Below, piece after piece: positions 1-9,855 of a stretch of 64,000 bases of DNA. The position numbers and the translations under genes were made by a program. The stretch lies in assembly GCF_022581195.2 (NCBI RefSeq), contig NC_061469.1:4340001-4404000 (forward strand), given 5' to 3'. Each line of letters begins with the position of its first letter. The first letter of the stretch is position 1. The stretch comes from Helicoverpa zea. Lineage: Eukaryota; Arthropoda; Insecta; Lepidoptera; Noctuidae. A model generated the notes under the pieces. It saw only the letters and a list, made by a program, of their open reading frames with translations, did no database searches and was not told where the DNA came from.

Positions 1-2105
1 GGCCGCCTCGCCCCTACGCGCCTACGCGCTTTTGAATTGCTCTCTAGGGTTGGGACAAACTAGACCACGTGGGGTCGGATTTGCAGCGACTCAAAAAAAT
101 AAAAATCACCCAGATGCTTTTCGCCATCGTTTTTACGACAAACGGTTGGTCGGAGACAAAAATCACCCAGATGCGTTTCGCCTTATTTTTTGGTGTTCTA
201 TACGATAGAATCGAGAAAATAAACAAAATACAAAAAAATAAATTTTTGCAAAAATTTTCTTCAGTGTCCCGTTACGTACACTCCAACCCACAAAAGGGTT
301 TAGTTACGGTCTGACCCTTTCGTTAGCGGTCTAGATACACAAAAAATCGAAATAGACCTGAAATTGTTCTTCAAATTTGCCTTTAATCTTTTACAAAATA
401 AGATACAGGAATGAATTTTAAGTAGTGCACAAAAAAAACTGGTAGACCAGTCATTAACAGAACATATCTGCATGATCAGCAAAAAAAAATATTTCATTCT
501 TTTGTCCGCCCTAAAATCAGCAAAATATGCATACCAACTATTCTTACGCGCTTGGAGCAGCGCTCGCGTCAGTAAACCGGTTTCGCGTTGCCACCGTGCC
601 TACTATGACGACTGTGACCGTACAATCGGTTACAAAATAAACATCTTTCGATATCAATAACTCTTCTTTTTTGCACTAAAACACGACAAAATAAAAATAT
701 ACGTACCTATGAAACTTATTTAACTATACTATTTACTCCCCCAGTGCCACCTGCGTCCTATGTAGGTATACCTAGATATAAAGCAGCTCATATCCATTTT
801 CAAGTTCCAGAATATCGGTGTTACTGAGTTTCAGATAAATCAGTTCAGTAGTTTTTCGATAAAGCTGAACTGACAAATAGGGCTATTTCCACTTTACCTC
901 TATAAAATTATTAAGGCCATCGTTATTACGTCCTTACATAGTGACTTCCCGACGTCATCGTCAATCTTCGATAATATGATAGTTTCTATGACGATTTTGT
1001 TACAAGATACCTAACTTTCTTAAAGTACAAACGCCTTTCATAAAACCACGGAAATTTTAAAATATCTTCACGTAGAATATAAAAGTCATTCCTTATGATT
1101 ACAGTAGACGTAAGATAAAATAAAAAGGCATACAGAATAATGGTAGACATTAGCAAGATGACTCGTAATAGCGCTCTTAAGGCGTACGTGAGTTCTGAAT
1201 TACAGCCGTGCATATTTATATCGAATTTCAGCATCTTTTTCGTGGAAATAACTGTGTAAGGGTAGGAGGTGTTCTTTACAATCTTTGTACTTTGTTATTT
1301 GTGTTTTATGATAAGCTACATAAAATGTAGCCAGAAAATAGTAGTCCAGGATTTACGCTTTCTTTGATTTCGTACAGATGATTTCATAATTTAAACGAAA
1401 CTGGCTTGGCTACTCAATAAATATGTATTCTGAAGGCGGTGGCTTTCTAAGATTTCTATTTCGTTAAGAACATTAGAATTTGGTCAATACAGGTACGTTA
1501 GTTTACAATACATAGTATTGTATATACATAGGTAGTAGGTATACATGCATACCTAACCAACATTAGTTGAAACGATAGCACATTACCGAGATGGCGCATA
1601 GTGACGCTTTTAAAACGTCGTACGTGCCATCTAAATTGCTGGGCACATTTATTCATAATGACTTTTATATCTACAGTGATAAAGTACATTTTTGAAGCAG
1701 TTAAATAAAGGGAATGCTTTGATAGTCTGTATACAGAAAGCTTGTTAAATAAACTTTGATCAACAGTTTTTTTACCTAACTTAATTTTCTCAAAAAAATA
1801 TTCAGTATTTTCCGTTTAAATGGTCATCACAGTAAAAATAACGAGCGATAAACAAAGTCGGCTGCTCAAATTACGCAGTTAGAATTTTATTATCATCTAA
1901 ATAGCGATCTAAATCTAGTCTAGACTGAAACAATAAACATTTCGGTCCATTTCACGGCTTCAGTAGTGGATAAGAAACTTTAAAATAATGACTTAGTGTC
2001 ACTTGGAGTATTTATCTGAAGTCTGTAGCTGGAAAGATAAATTTTGGGTCTAAGATATTGTTATCGTTTTCTAAGGAACTCGAGTGTGTAAAGGATTCTA
2101 TATAA
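1..2105. other. Anonymous AT-rich sequence
   Basis: No gene is recognised; ORFs on both strands are short and lack family motifs. One structural item: a 25-base direct repeat (AAAAATCACCCAGATGC then TTTCGCC) at 101-125 and 158-182, spaced 57 bases. Confidence 0.5.
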
Positions 2106-2275
2106 ATCTTTGGCAGTCGTTACGCGTAGTCAAAAGTCAGAAAGTCTGAAAACCAATATTACTAAATACGTCGTGGATGCTCCGGTAACTAGGTTGAGGT
2201 ATTTAGGTAGGCGATTGCTCCATGTAAAACACTGGTACTCAGCTGCAGCCAGTTACACTGGAAACCGACCCTAAC
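2106..2275 (+). mobile_element. SINE (family 1) fragment
   Basis: Contains the CTTTGGCAGTCGTTACG...GTAGTCA..., AGTAACTAGGTTGAGG-like and CACTGGTACTCAGCTGCA segments that appear in order in the complete copy at 62481-62862. The tRNA-like head is missing and the copy is diverged. Confidence 0.75.
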
Positions 2276-2805
2276 AAAGTCGCATGACGAAGTCGTTGGA
2301 TTGAATCAAGCTGTGGCCATTGAAGGTTCTTCGAGTGAAATGATCATCATGCTCAAATAGGAGGGATCGTAGCAAGTTAAGTTATACCTATCTTGAACTA
2401 GTAGTTTTCAGCAGTTTATATTAAGTTCCTCAAATGAAATATGTTGCGCACCCACATGATTAACTGGAGTTTTTCTTATATAAAAGAAGAATTAGGAATT
2501 CCTTCCATTGTTTGAAATGCCCATATTACGGCGTAGGTTCGATTTCTCTGCCATATTTCATGATAATAAAGAGGGAGGGATATCGTGGCATGATGTATTG
2601 TCGTTATAAATTGCTTTCGTTTATCTTTTCGATTCGAGAATGTTAGTTATTGCCTCTAGTGAATTAGCTATTGTTGAATTGGTTGCTTTGAGCCCAGGTT
2701 AGTAAGAAAAATACTGAAGTTATTGTGACTTTGCTGTTTGAACGTACAAAATATACACCGACATGGGCTATGGCTAGCAATGTGGGTAAAAAGTGTAAAA
2801 ACTAA

Positions 2806-2862
2806 GACTAGGAGGAGCTGCACCGACAAAAGTCAGGCTCTTAAATTGATGATGAATTTTTG
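2806..2862 (+). mobile_element. RTE-like LINE 3' tail
   Basis: GGAGCTGCACCGACAAAAG, then GGCTCTTAAATT and GATGATGA, match the C-terminal codons and tail of the longer fragment at 19771-20200. Only about 57 bases remain. The following 400 bases before the protease gene show nothing. Confidence 0.65.
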
Positions 2863-3009
2863 CACACTGCTAATTCCCAAATATTTTGAACGTTCATGTT
2901 TCTTCGAGACATATTTACTTTAAAAGGATAGTTGTACCTACACTAGTTTGTTGTGCCAAATACTGGGTGCTACCTAATGGTAAAATAAAAAGACTAGTTA
3001 AATACGCCT

Positions 3010-3015
3010 TTTATT
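3010..3015 (-). promoter_or_regulatory. Candidate poly(A) signal AATAAA
   Basis: The first AATAAA on the minus strand after the stop at 3279, about 265 bases downstream. The position is reasonable for a 3' UTR but unproven. Confidence 0.35.
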
Positions 3016-3278
3016 ATGCAAAACATGTATCAACAATTCCTATTGTGAGTAAACCAAATCTTACTATCTATCTTTGTATGAGAATTTAAAATGTTAGAAG
3101 TTTATACATTCAAACAAACGCCTTTTAAAATAAACATAGATTTTAGCGCTATTGTTGCTCGAATCATGTTACACAAACAAAAGTACACTTGAGCATCAAA
3201 TAATATGTAGAAATGGACCAATACTCATCAATTTATCTATGGTACTCTGTATAATAACCCTTATCTCGACTAACGCAC

Positions 3279-3896
3279 CTATCTGAGACTCCTACGTTTA
3301 GGAATCATACATTTACCACTAGACAATAAAAGTATAGAAGTTAACATTACAAAGAGGAACATAGGTATATAAGTAGGCTTGACATGGTTTCCTTTACTGA
3401 CAGTCAGTTGTACTACCTCAGCGTCTTCTATTTCAGCGGCCATCGTATGTTCAGCTTCTAAAGTAACTCCTTTGATAGACTTGTCCACGACATTTTGCGA
3501 CAATCCCCAGTATGGTCCCTGAGGCTTACGACGTCTGCTTTTCCTAGTCTTTTCAAATTGCTTCCGAGCAGCTTCCGGCAGCCTATGTAATGGCATTGTT
3601 GGGCTAGTATGCTGTCTGGGCTCCCCAAACATTTTAACTTTTAATTTGGCAGTGTTGCGAAAAGTGAATTTGATGTACAAATCGTAGTTTAACACGCTTC
3701 CTTTTGTGTGATGTAGTGATATTATTGAAGGCTTTAGATCTGGAGTTGTTCGGTTAGATGGTTCCTCAGCTCTTTCGTTAAGACGGTAGTATCTCAATAA
3801 ATCTGGAGGTGTCGTGACTGATTCTTTTCCATCTCCAGAGAACGCAAATGTTTCTTTAAATGAAAGTAATGCTTCTGAGCGGTCGACACATTCTAC
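3279..3896 (-). CDS. Protease homolog exon 12: extension, membrane segment, stop
   Basis: Residues 406-610. It opens VECVDRSEALLSFKETF, contains an RRRK-rich patch and an acidic stretch, then IPMFLFVMLTSILLL and the tail KCMIPKRRSLR before the stop. The final hydrophobic stretch is too close to the end to be anything but a tail anchor or GPI-like signal. The acceptor is TTTCCAG. Confidence 0.83.
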   Translation of the reverse strand, partial: VECVDRSEALLSFKETFAFSGDGKESVTTPPDLLRYYRLNERAEEPSNRTTPDLKPSIISLHHTKGSVLNYDLYIKFTFRNTAKLKVKMFGEPRQHTSPTMPLHRLPEAARKQFEKTRKSRRRKPQGPYWGLSQNVVDKSIKGVTLEAEHTMAAEIEDAEVVQLTVSKGNHVKPTYIPMFLFVMLTSILLLSSGKCMIPKRRSLR

Positions 3897-6800
3897 CTGG
3901 AAATAAATAGCATTAAAATCAGCAATCCCATTGGAAATCCCTACTTAGTATTATAAATGCGAAAGTAACTCTATCTGTCTGTCTGTTACGTTTTCACGTC
4001 TAAATCACTGAACTGATTTTAATAAAAAGTGGTACAGAGATAGAGTTGACCTTGAGGAAGAACATAGGATAGTTTTTATCACGGACATTTGAAGAATTTT
4101 CTTGGAAACGCGATATAACCGAACTCTACGCGGGCGAAGCCGCGGGCGGAAGCTAGTTGTTTAATAATGCTACTATAGTTCTAGTTTTGTCAGCTCCTAT
4201 AACTGTACCAATTTACGTGCAAAGATTGCTCTCTGTTAAAATGGAATTTACCTCAATGGTAACACAGGAGCATGCTATTAAAAGCAAGTCGTACATTGAA
4301 ATCTGAAATCAAACAATCTTTCATAACACATGCATTGATAACGATAAACAAATGCTGATTTAGCAATACGATTCGTACGATAAGCTACAGTTACAGCCTT
4401 TCTCTGATCCCACTACTGGGCACAGGCCTTCTCTCACACGGAGAAGGATTGAGCGTTAATCACTACGCTTGCTCAATGCGGGTTGGTGATTTCAGACTTT
4501 ATAGTCCAGGTTTCTTCAAGATGTTTTCCTTCACCTTTTTATCAGCTGTGATAAAGTGTTACCTTATAAGTCGCTGATCCAAAGACATGCTGCGCATTTA
4601 ATTCCAAGTACTCTCGGTACATTAGTACTCTTGCTTTCTTGCATGCGTGCAAGAACATCTCTTTTGTCTGGTTGACTGAAAAATACGAATGACATAATTT
4701 CTATATAAATTCTTGTCCTATTCCTTGATGCCTTTTACTACATTGTTAATTTAGGAACTTAAATACATTCTCTTTATTCACAACTTAAATTGATACTAAT
4801 AAAATTAAAATTACAGTAGAGGTTAAAAACATTATCCCATTATTAATCTAACTCGCCCGAGTTACTCTTAAAATGCCTTATTCTCCCTATTATTACAACA
4901 GTCACATATTTTATTTTCAGTGAAAAATAATTCAAGACTCAAAATATCTAAATTGCAATGATAACTTCTTCTTACTGAATGAACTGCAGGTTTAACCTAA
5001 CGAACTCTGGTGTCAGAGTTTTCTCTAAACTGCCTGACGACCTCTCACGTGAAAATATAAGAATTACTACTACTGAGTATCGGAACAGATTAGAGTATCG
5101 GGACAGACTTTACGTGCCAGGTACAAATTACAAGGGAATCACAACTTACAAGGGAAGATAGCTATGACCCCTTCCTCATCCCAGTGGGGTTCAATGTTGA
5201 AGTGAGATATTTGTCTCGCCCCCGACGTATCGAAGGGATACATTATGTAGTCGTGTTTTGTTACGCCACCAATCGGCCATGTCTTTGGTAGGGCTTTTCT
5301 TCCTCTAGAAATTATCACACGTTAGAAACTGTACAAAGATGCAGAATAATTTTATCGAAGAAATAATATAATAAATATGTAATGGCGTTCGATTGTCGGC
5401 CCCGGCAGCTGTTTTCATATGGCAGGACATATGGTGCACAAGCATTTGCGTAGGACACAGGTGCTACTCTCTATTCTTTCACTCTCATAGCCCAATTGGA
5501 TGGCTGGAGGCGATAGCTGGAGTGAGATCAGACTCACGGGTGTATCAATCACCATCTTTGAGTTCAGCTTCAAAAATAATACATTACAAAACTTACGTAA
5601 ATGTCTTGTGCATAGGAATATTGTCCATATCCCATTCACTTCTTAGATCGTAGTGGCTGTCTTCCATTTCATCTTCCTCATTTTTTTCTTTAGTGACTTG
5701 ATTGATCCAGGTGATATAGTTCGGTATGTTGATGAAGCGAGCTGGGGCAGCGCAGCCTGGCCCATGGACACTTAGACCAATCTGAACATTAAAAGAGCAC
5801 TAAGTAAAGATGGCCATGTCATGTCCAAAATCGAAGAATTTTGAGTGAGAATGTGGGTAGTCTGGACTATTTATGTAGCAAAGTTGAATTAATAGCGGGA
5901 TTATTACTGAAAAAGTATGTTATAAAAAATCTGACTTGGTGAGCCTTGTAGTTTGTTAGAAGGTTTAGTACAGACGCACCAGTTTCATCACATGAGTAAT
6001 TTATACACCTACTAGCTTCCGCTCGCGGCTTCGCCCGCTTGGTGTGTTGGTAAAAAGTAGCCCATGTGTTAATCCAGGGTGTTGCCTATCTACATACCAA
6101 ATTTCAACTAAATTGGTCCAGCCAAGTGGTTTTTGCGTGAAAGAATAACAGACATAACATCCATACATTCATTCACAAACATTCACATTTATAATATTAG
6201 TAGGAAGTAGGATTGATTGATTGATTGATTGATGTAACCTGTCACATGGGACCAACCAAGCAAATTCTGGCAGTTGATACTTAGTTTGTGAGAAAGTCAT
6301 CTACATAATTTCATAGATCAAGCAATGAAGCCACTGCCAAATAAAGAAGAACAAGTGTACCAAAGTGAACCAGCCGGAGTTGTTGGATACAAGAGCCATG
6401 CCTGTGTCCCAAACGCAGTTTTCGCTCGCGTTACGCCATGCACCGCATACGTAGGACGTTGGCTCCCGGGACACGTCGCGCAGCTGGAAACCAGAACACA
6501 TCATCATCTGCCTAGTATTTTCCCATGTGTGTTGGAATCGGGTTCCAATCTAACTGCATGCTGTTGAGTGTCGGTGTTTTATATGGACCAAGCCCCGTCT
6601 GACACTACCAAATTAGTGAGCCTATAGTTCGGCCATTCAGAGAATGCGTTCCTAACACGTCGCGATTGAACTGACGACGTAACTTTGCAATGGCGTTGCA
6701 GTTACGATAAAAATATTTTTGCTGGTTGTTTACCGTTTTAACAATTGAGGAGCATTAAAACAACATTATTATATCAATAATCAATGAATGTTATAATTTT

Positions 6801-9800
6801 GTGCCAAACTGAGTGTCAAATAACTTGGTAAACAATATTTTTCTAAATCTATACTGCGCTATTACAAGGTTATGTCAGCGGTTTATATTTTGTAGTGCTG
6901 TGCTAAAAATAACAGGCAAGTATCGTAATCTGTTCTTATACAGTTATAATATAAAATAATACGTTTTGATTTTCTTTTTAAGAATTGGAAAATAATGGAC
7001 TATAAGACTTAATTATAACTTTTATGAAATATAAAAATAAAACTATGACCAAACCGCATTTTTATACTTAGATTAAAAATGGTAACCCCAAATGGCGTTA
7101 TGGGCCGCCATTTTGTGACGCTAAAACAGTCGTCCGTTGTCGTTTCGTGCGCATAGACCACGTTTTTCAAGTGTTTTCGATCTGTTTTTATTTGATTACC
7201 CGGCTTTTGTTAGACCGAGATATCAGGATTGATTCTGTTATTGATAATAATATAATTATACATGTAGGCGAAGATGATGATGAAGACACCACCTCCTCAA
7301 GCAAATCGGAGTCTGATTAATATTCTGTTCGCACATTCAATTCAATGTACTTGTAACAAAGAATAAATAAAACAATTTTATTATATGAATATTACCTTTT
7401 TTTGGTTTCCACTTAAATAACTAAAATATAAAACAAATGATTCCGCCAATTTAAAACGAAAATAATCTTAAAATAATGCGGCGGTTCATTTTGAAGGAAC
7501 GGTAACGAACTCAGTGTTATGTTGTGCCCATCACTAGTCGTGACTAACTGATAGGTGTCAGGAACGCATTCTCTGAACGGCCGAAGTATAATAGACTTCC
7601 CTCTAATAAATGTTTGTCGTTCCTGAGCGAATGTTACGCTTTCTTGTCTTGAGCATTTTATATATTTTCAATAAAAATAAGCGATTTCAGTTCTAGTTTA
7701 ATACTTACACCTTCTCTTGCATAAAAGTCCTCACAATCTGGTTTTCCTACGTATTCTATTCGGTAAATAACTTTTTCCACAATTTTGTTTTCTGGAAAAA
7801 CAGAAATAATTGTTACATATTTTATGCATTATTTTTAAATAAGGTTAATTTATAGAAAAAAATATTACCATCTGTGTACCCGACAAAATAAAGGTAACTT
7901 GAGTCATACGCGCTGGCCGGGAAGCATATTGGAATTAATGGATCTGAAAAAGAAGTCCAGTACAAAGTAATGTTGTTCTCATGCCTTTGCTTTTTGAAGC
8001 TTTCTATTTCTGAGAGTACCTAGTCCTTAGTCACCTCTATGAACTACCCTGAAGCAGTGGAAGAGAAGTCTTTTAGAGTGTGGGTGGCGTTTCAGATCAT
8101 TTACATTGAAGTAAATCTGCCAATCCTATCTTTATTTATAACTAGCTTCCGCCAGCGGCTTCGCCCGCGTGGTGTGTTGATGAAAAGTAGCTTATGTGTT
8201 AATCCAGGGTATCAGCTATCTACATACCAAATTTCAATCAAATCGGTCCAGCCGTTTTTGCGTGATTGAATAACAAACATACATCGATACATTCTCACAA
8301 ACTTTCACATTTATAATATAAGTAGGAAGTAGGACTATGTAGTTCAAAAGCAATCGAAGTATGAGACAACAACAGATAAAACAAAACAGAGAGGCAGAGG
8401 TTCCTTCATGGTTAAAAAACTAAGAAGGCAAGTTACAAAAGCTTAGGGTGCATCTACACAGTGCATTTTAAAAACGTGCGGGTCCAGCGGTCGCGTTTGC
8501 ACCAGAGTACATAAAATCCCGCGTGCTCTGTTGCGTGCGTTCGGGTCACTTGCGCATGTTAACTTGCTCTAGCTAGACGCACCCTTATAACAATGATAAA
8601 ATATACTCACTCTTTTCTCCAACATCAAGCTCTACAAGGGCGATGGTGTTGTACGTAGCTAGCTCATACTCTGGATGTGTAATATACTGCAGAGGCGTAA
8701 AGTGTACAATTGTATCGCCTGACGCGATGAACATCGCCTGTGTCTCAGTTCTAGAAGAATTTAAAGAAATAACACCTTTAGTAGTTACCTAGTTAGAGTT
8801 TGGAGTTTTGAATCACTGTTTAGGAAGTACTCAGAATTACTCTCTCTCTATGCCATCGTTATTGTATCTATCGTAGCCTGCCCTATACATCAGCGTGGAC
8901 CATGGGGATATCACTAACGTGCTTGCCAAGCTTTGGGCTGAAATCTTTGTTGATCATCTCTCAAAGATTTTCGAACTGTCAAAAAACCTCTCTGTTCCTA
9001 TTCAACCGCCAAAAATATTCCATTACCGCAACGCCACAACAGAGGCAAAGGTACAAGAAAGTGTACTCACTGGAAGACACTGCGAGGTATCCTGACAACA
9101 TCGTCGGCGCTGGCGACGGCATACTTAGGCTTGACCAGCACAATACCTGTGACTGCTACTTGCACTCCATCACCGTCGTCTGCGGAGAACACAGTAAATA
9201 TATAGGAATTGAGATAGAACACTAAAAAACCACAACCATTACGAAAAACAATTTCGAAAGTCAGGTTTTCACAACTCAAGAGCACTAAAACATGAAAATT
9301 AGAACCTGAGAGGTTTTGAAAATATTCTTAACGATTACACTATTATATAATAAGCACAACTGACCTAAATAAACTTTCAGTATTCCGAGCCAGTTAAAGT
9401 CCTCACTTTGGCCCATGTTCCCCTCATCCAGGAATATGCCTGTCTCCATGTCACACACATTGGTTGCCAACGAACGCTCTGAAAAAAAAAAAGTCTAACA
9501 TCATCTGAATAGCCTTTTCCTTTTGTTACGGGTCGGCTTCCAGTCTTACTCACATGTAACTGAGTACAATTGTTTTACATAGATCGACTGCCTATCTGAC
9601 TTCCTTAATCCTGTTATCCCGGTGAACTGGGTGAACCGATATCAATGCAAAACTGGTAATCACACTTTCTGTAATTTAACTGCACTTATCAACTGCACAT
9701 ATTGCCACTCGTTGTTTTGAGAACAAAATTTGATGATGATGTTTAAAACACGAAAAAAAAATTACAGAAGTATAAAAAAATGCTCACCAAAAAATATAAT

Positions 9801-9854
9801 CACAATTTTGACAATCCAAACTCTTCGTGCGCACATATTAATGATATCAACCAT
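3279..9854 (-). CDS. Serine protease homolog (catalytically dead S1 fold), 12 exons, C-terminal extension and membrane anchor
   Basis: Spliced gene of about 610 residues; coding exons 9788-9854, 9365-9478, 9071-9179, 8611-8750, 7869-7943, 7709-7791, 6361-6483, 5597-5781, 5150-5304, 4563-4675, 4252-4302 and 3279-3896. Every junction is GT-AG and every phase matches. Residues 12-22 are hydrophobic (signal peptide or anchor). Residues about 50-265 follow the trypsin fold: FNWLGILKVY, GIVLVKPKYAVASADD (site of AAHC), HPEYELATYNTIALVEL (site of NDIALL), PICFP, the CVWDTGMALV stretch (site of CQGDSGGPLV), GPGCAAPARFINI and a YITWI C-terminal helix. His57, Asp102 and Ser195 therefore read Asp86, Thr132 and Thr223, and no RIVGG activation site is visible, so proteolysis is unlikely. 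Residues 266-610 match nothing I recognise; they end in a hydrophobic stretch (581-596) and a basic tail. Sequons occur near N214, N230 and N352. A secreted or membrane-tethered binding role is inference. The weakest donor is GTACAC after exon 7. Confidence 0.86.
3938..4156 (+). mobile_element. Lep1-like non-autonomous Helitron
   Basis: Starts TCCCTACTTAGTATTATAAA and ends with hairpin GCGGGCGAAGCCGCGGGC followed by GGAAGCTAG, the Helitron 5' TC and 3' hairpin-CTAG layout. It lies in intron 11 of the protease homolog. It includes TCTGTCTGTCTG near the 5' end. Confidence 0.75.
4252..4302 (-). CDS. Protease homolog exon 11: extension
   Basis: 17 codons, phase 0 to 0: ISMYDLLLIACSCVTIE. The acceptor is GATTTCAG and the donor GTAAAT. 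It is short, and its coding status rests on matching phases on both sides. Confidence 0.72.
4390..4545 (-). mobile_element. LINE 3' tail (GCCCAGCAGTGGGA type)
   Basis: On the minus strand: GAAACCTGGACTATAAAGTC, ATCACCAACCCGCATTGAGC, GGAGAAGGATTGAGC complement, and GCCCAGTAGTGGGA. A close copy lies at 50050-50212. It sits in intron 10. Probably the 3' end of a non-LTR retrotransposon. Confidence 0.6.
4563..4675 (-). CDS. Protease homolog exon 10: extension
   Basis: Residues 351-388, phase 1 to 0. It includes an NQT sequon near residue 352 and a likely helix, MFLHACKKARVLMYREYLEL. The acceptor is TTTTTCAG and the donor GTAACA. Confidence 0.78.
5150..5304 (-). CDS. Protease homolog exon 9: extension
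   Basis: Residues 299-350 plus one base. This exon is needed to reconcile the phase 2 end of exon 8 with the phase 1 start of exon 10. The acceptor is TTTCTAG, the donor GTAAGT, and the reading is open throughout (WPIGGVTKHDYIMYPFDTSG and onward). No known domain is recognised. Confidence 0.8.
5391..5585 (-). mobile_element. SINE (family 2) fragment
   Basis: Shares CAAGCATTTGCG, CACAGGTGC, TTCACTCTCATAGCCC and GTATATCAATCACCA-like blocks with the complete minus copy at 39040-39390. It lies in intron 8, ending about 10 bases before exon 8. Confidence 0.7.
5597..5781 (-). CDS. Protease homolog exon 8: C-terminal helix and start of extension
   Basis: Residues 238-298 plus two bases. GPGCAAPARFINIPNYITWI is the classic end of an S1 domain. 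It is followed by an acidic linker (KEKNEEDEMED) that begins the extension. The donor is GTAAGT, phase 2. Confidence 0.9.
6012..6204 (-). mobile_element. Lep1-like non-autonomous Helitron
   Basis: On the plus strand it reads CTAGCTTCCGCTCGCGGC, TTCGCCCGC, AAAAAGTAGCCCATGTG, AATCCAGGGT and ends TTATAATATTAGTAGGA. It lies in intron 7. A short GATT microsatellite follows. Confidence 0.75.
6210..6232. repeat. (GATT)n microsatellite
   Basis: About six tandem GATT units directly beside the Helitron 5' end at 6204. Confidence 0.9.
6361..6483 (-). CDS. Protease homolog exon 7: Ser195 region
   Basis: Residues 197-237, phase 0 at both ends. YVCGAWRNASENCVWDTG aligns with ICAG...CQGDSGG, so the nucleophile position is Thr223 and the oxyanion GDSGG reads WDTGM. 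GWFTL closes onto exon 8 (IGLSVHGPGC) as the family GxWxLVGIVSWG. The donor GTACAC is weak, but only this junction restores the fold. Confidence 0.85.
6628..7585. mobile_element. 958-bp TIR DNA transposon remnant
   Basis: 31-base terminal inverted repeats with two mismatches: TTCGGCCATTCAGAGAATGC on the left and TTCGGCCGTTCAGAGAATGC on the reverse of the right end, continuing GTTCCT(A/G)ACAC. Possible TATA duplication outside. It fills most of intron 6. The superfamily is not assigned. The interior holds an AT-rich stretch and the coding remnant at 7186-7320. Confidence 0.8.
7186..7320 (+). pseudogene. Possible C-terminal remnant of transposon protein
   Basis: An open stretch of 44 codons to TAA inside the 958-bp TIR element. 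It ends with an acidic-serine tail (VGEDDDEDTTSSSKSESD) followed within 50 bases by AATAAATAAAA. This looks like the last coding piece of a deleted autonomous element. The family is unknown. Confidence 0.4.
7709..7791 (-). CDS. Protease homolog exon 6
   Basis: Residues 169-196. It ends with KPDCEDFYAREG, matching the C...Y pattern before the family's ICAG turn. The donor GTAAGT is strong and leaves phase 0. A shorter donor two bases earlier (GTGTAA) would break the frame with exon 7. Confidence 0.82.
7869..7943 (-). CDS. Protease homolog exon 5: PICFP segment
   Basis: Residues 144-168 plus one base: NPLIPICFPASAYD then YLYFVGYTD. This is the family segment V-PICLP followed by the VAGWG strand; the usual Gly-Trp-Gly is replaced by Gly-Tyr-Thr. 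The donor is GTAATA. Confidence 0.85.
8142..8333 (-). mobile_element. Lep1-like non-autonomous Helitron
   Basis: Same family as 6012-6204: CTAGCTTCCGCCAGCGGC, AATCCAGGGTATCAGC, TCGGTCCAGCCGTTTTTGCG and end TTATAATATAAGTAGGA. It lies in intron 4. Confidence 0.78.
8444..8586. mobile_element. Short MITE near exon 4
   Basis: Imperfect terminal inverted repeats: AGGGTGCATCTACACAG on the left and AGGGTGCGTCTAGCTAG on the reverse of the right, spanning about 143 bases. The interior is CpG-rich. The right edge is 24 bases from the exon 4 border. Confidence 0.6.
8611..8750 (-). CDS. Protease homolog exon 4: Asp102 region
   Basis: Residues 97-143 plus one base. HPEYELATYNTIALVELD matches the HPxY...NDIALLxL signature of S1 proteases, with Thr132 where the catalytic Asp sits. 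The donor GTGAGT lies only about 24 bases from the edge of a MITE in the following intron. Confidence 0.9.
9071..9179 (-). CDS. Protease homolog exon 3: His57 region
   Basis: Residues 61-96 plus two bases. GIVLVKPKYAVASADDVV aligns with the family pattern G-LI-P-Y-VLTAAHCV, so the catalytic His position is Asp86 and the neighbouring disulfide Cys is also lost. The acceptor is CGCAG and the donor GTGAGT. Confidence 0.87.
9365..9478 (-). CDS. Protease homolog exon 2: N-terminal arm and first strand
   Basis: Residues 23-60, phase 1 to 1. The acceptor follows a long poly-pyrimidine run; the donor is GTCAGT. It holds one Cys (31) in the region that usually links the pro-piece to the catalytic domain, then the FNWLGILKVY strand. 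The position where RIVGG would be cleaved reads GIFLDE, so no activation cleavage is apparent. Confidence 0.85.
9513..9660 (-). mobile_element. SINE (family 1) fragment
   Basis: Reversed copy of the SINE body: GGTCGGCTTCCAGTCTTACT, GACTGCCTATCTGACTTCC, and a degraded CAACCCAGTTACCCGGG. It lies in intron 1 of the protease homolog. Confidence 0.7.
9788..9854 (-). CDS. Protease homolog exon 1: start and signal segment
   Basis: Residues 1-22 plus one base. The ATG at 9854 has TAGT before it and is followed by VWIVKIVIIFF, a short hydrophobic run after a basic ARR. The donor is GTGAGC. This start is preferred because the next exons supply the protease fold in the same frame and an initiator-like TCAGT lies about 100 bases upstream. 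A second Met at residue 7 could also serve. Confidence 0.75.
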
Positions 9855-9855
9855 A

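Noticed and set aside
4563..5597. Direct splice from protease exon 8 to exon 10
   Set aside because: The phases clash (2 against 1) and the forced frame hits a stop; adding exon 9 (5150-5304) restores the frame on both sides.
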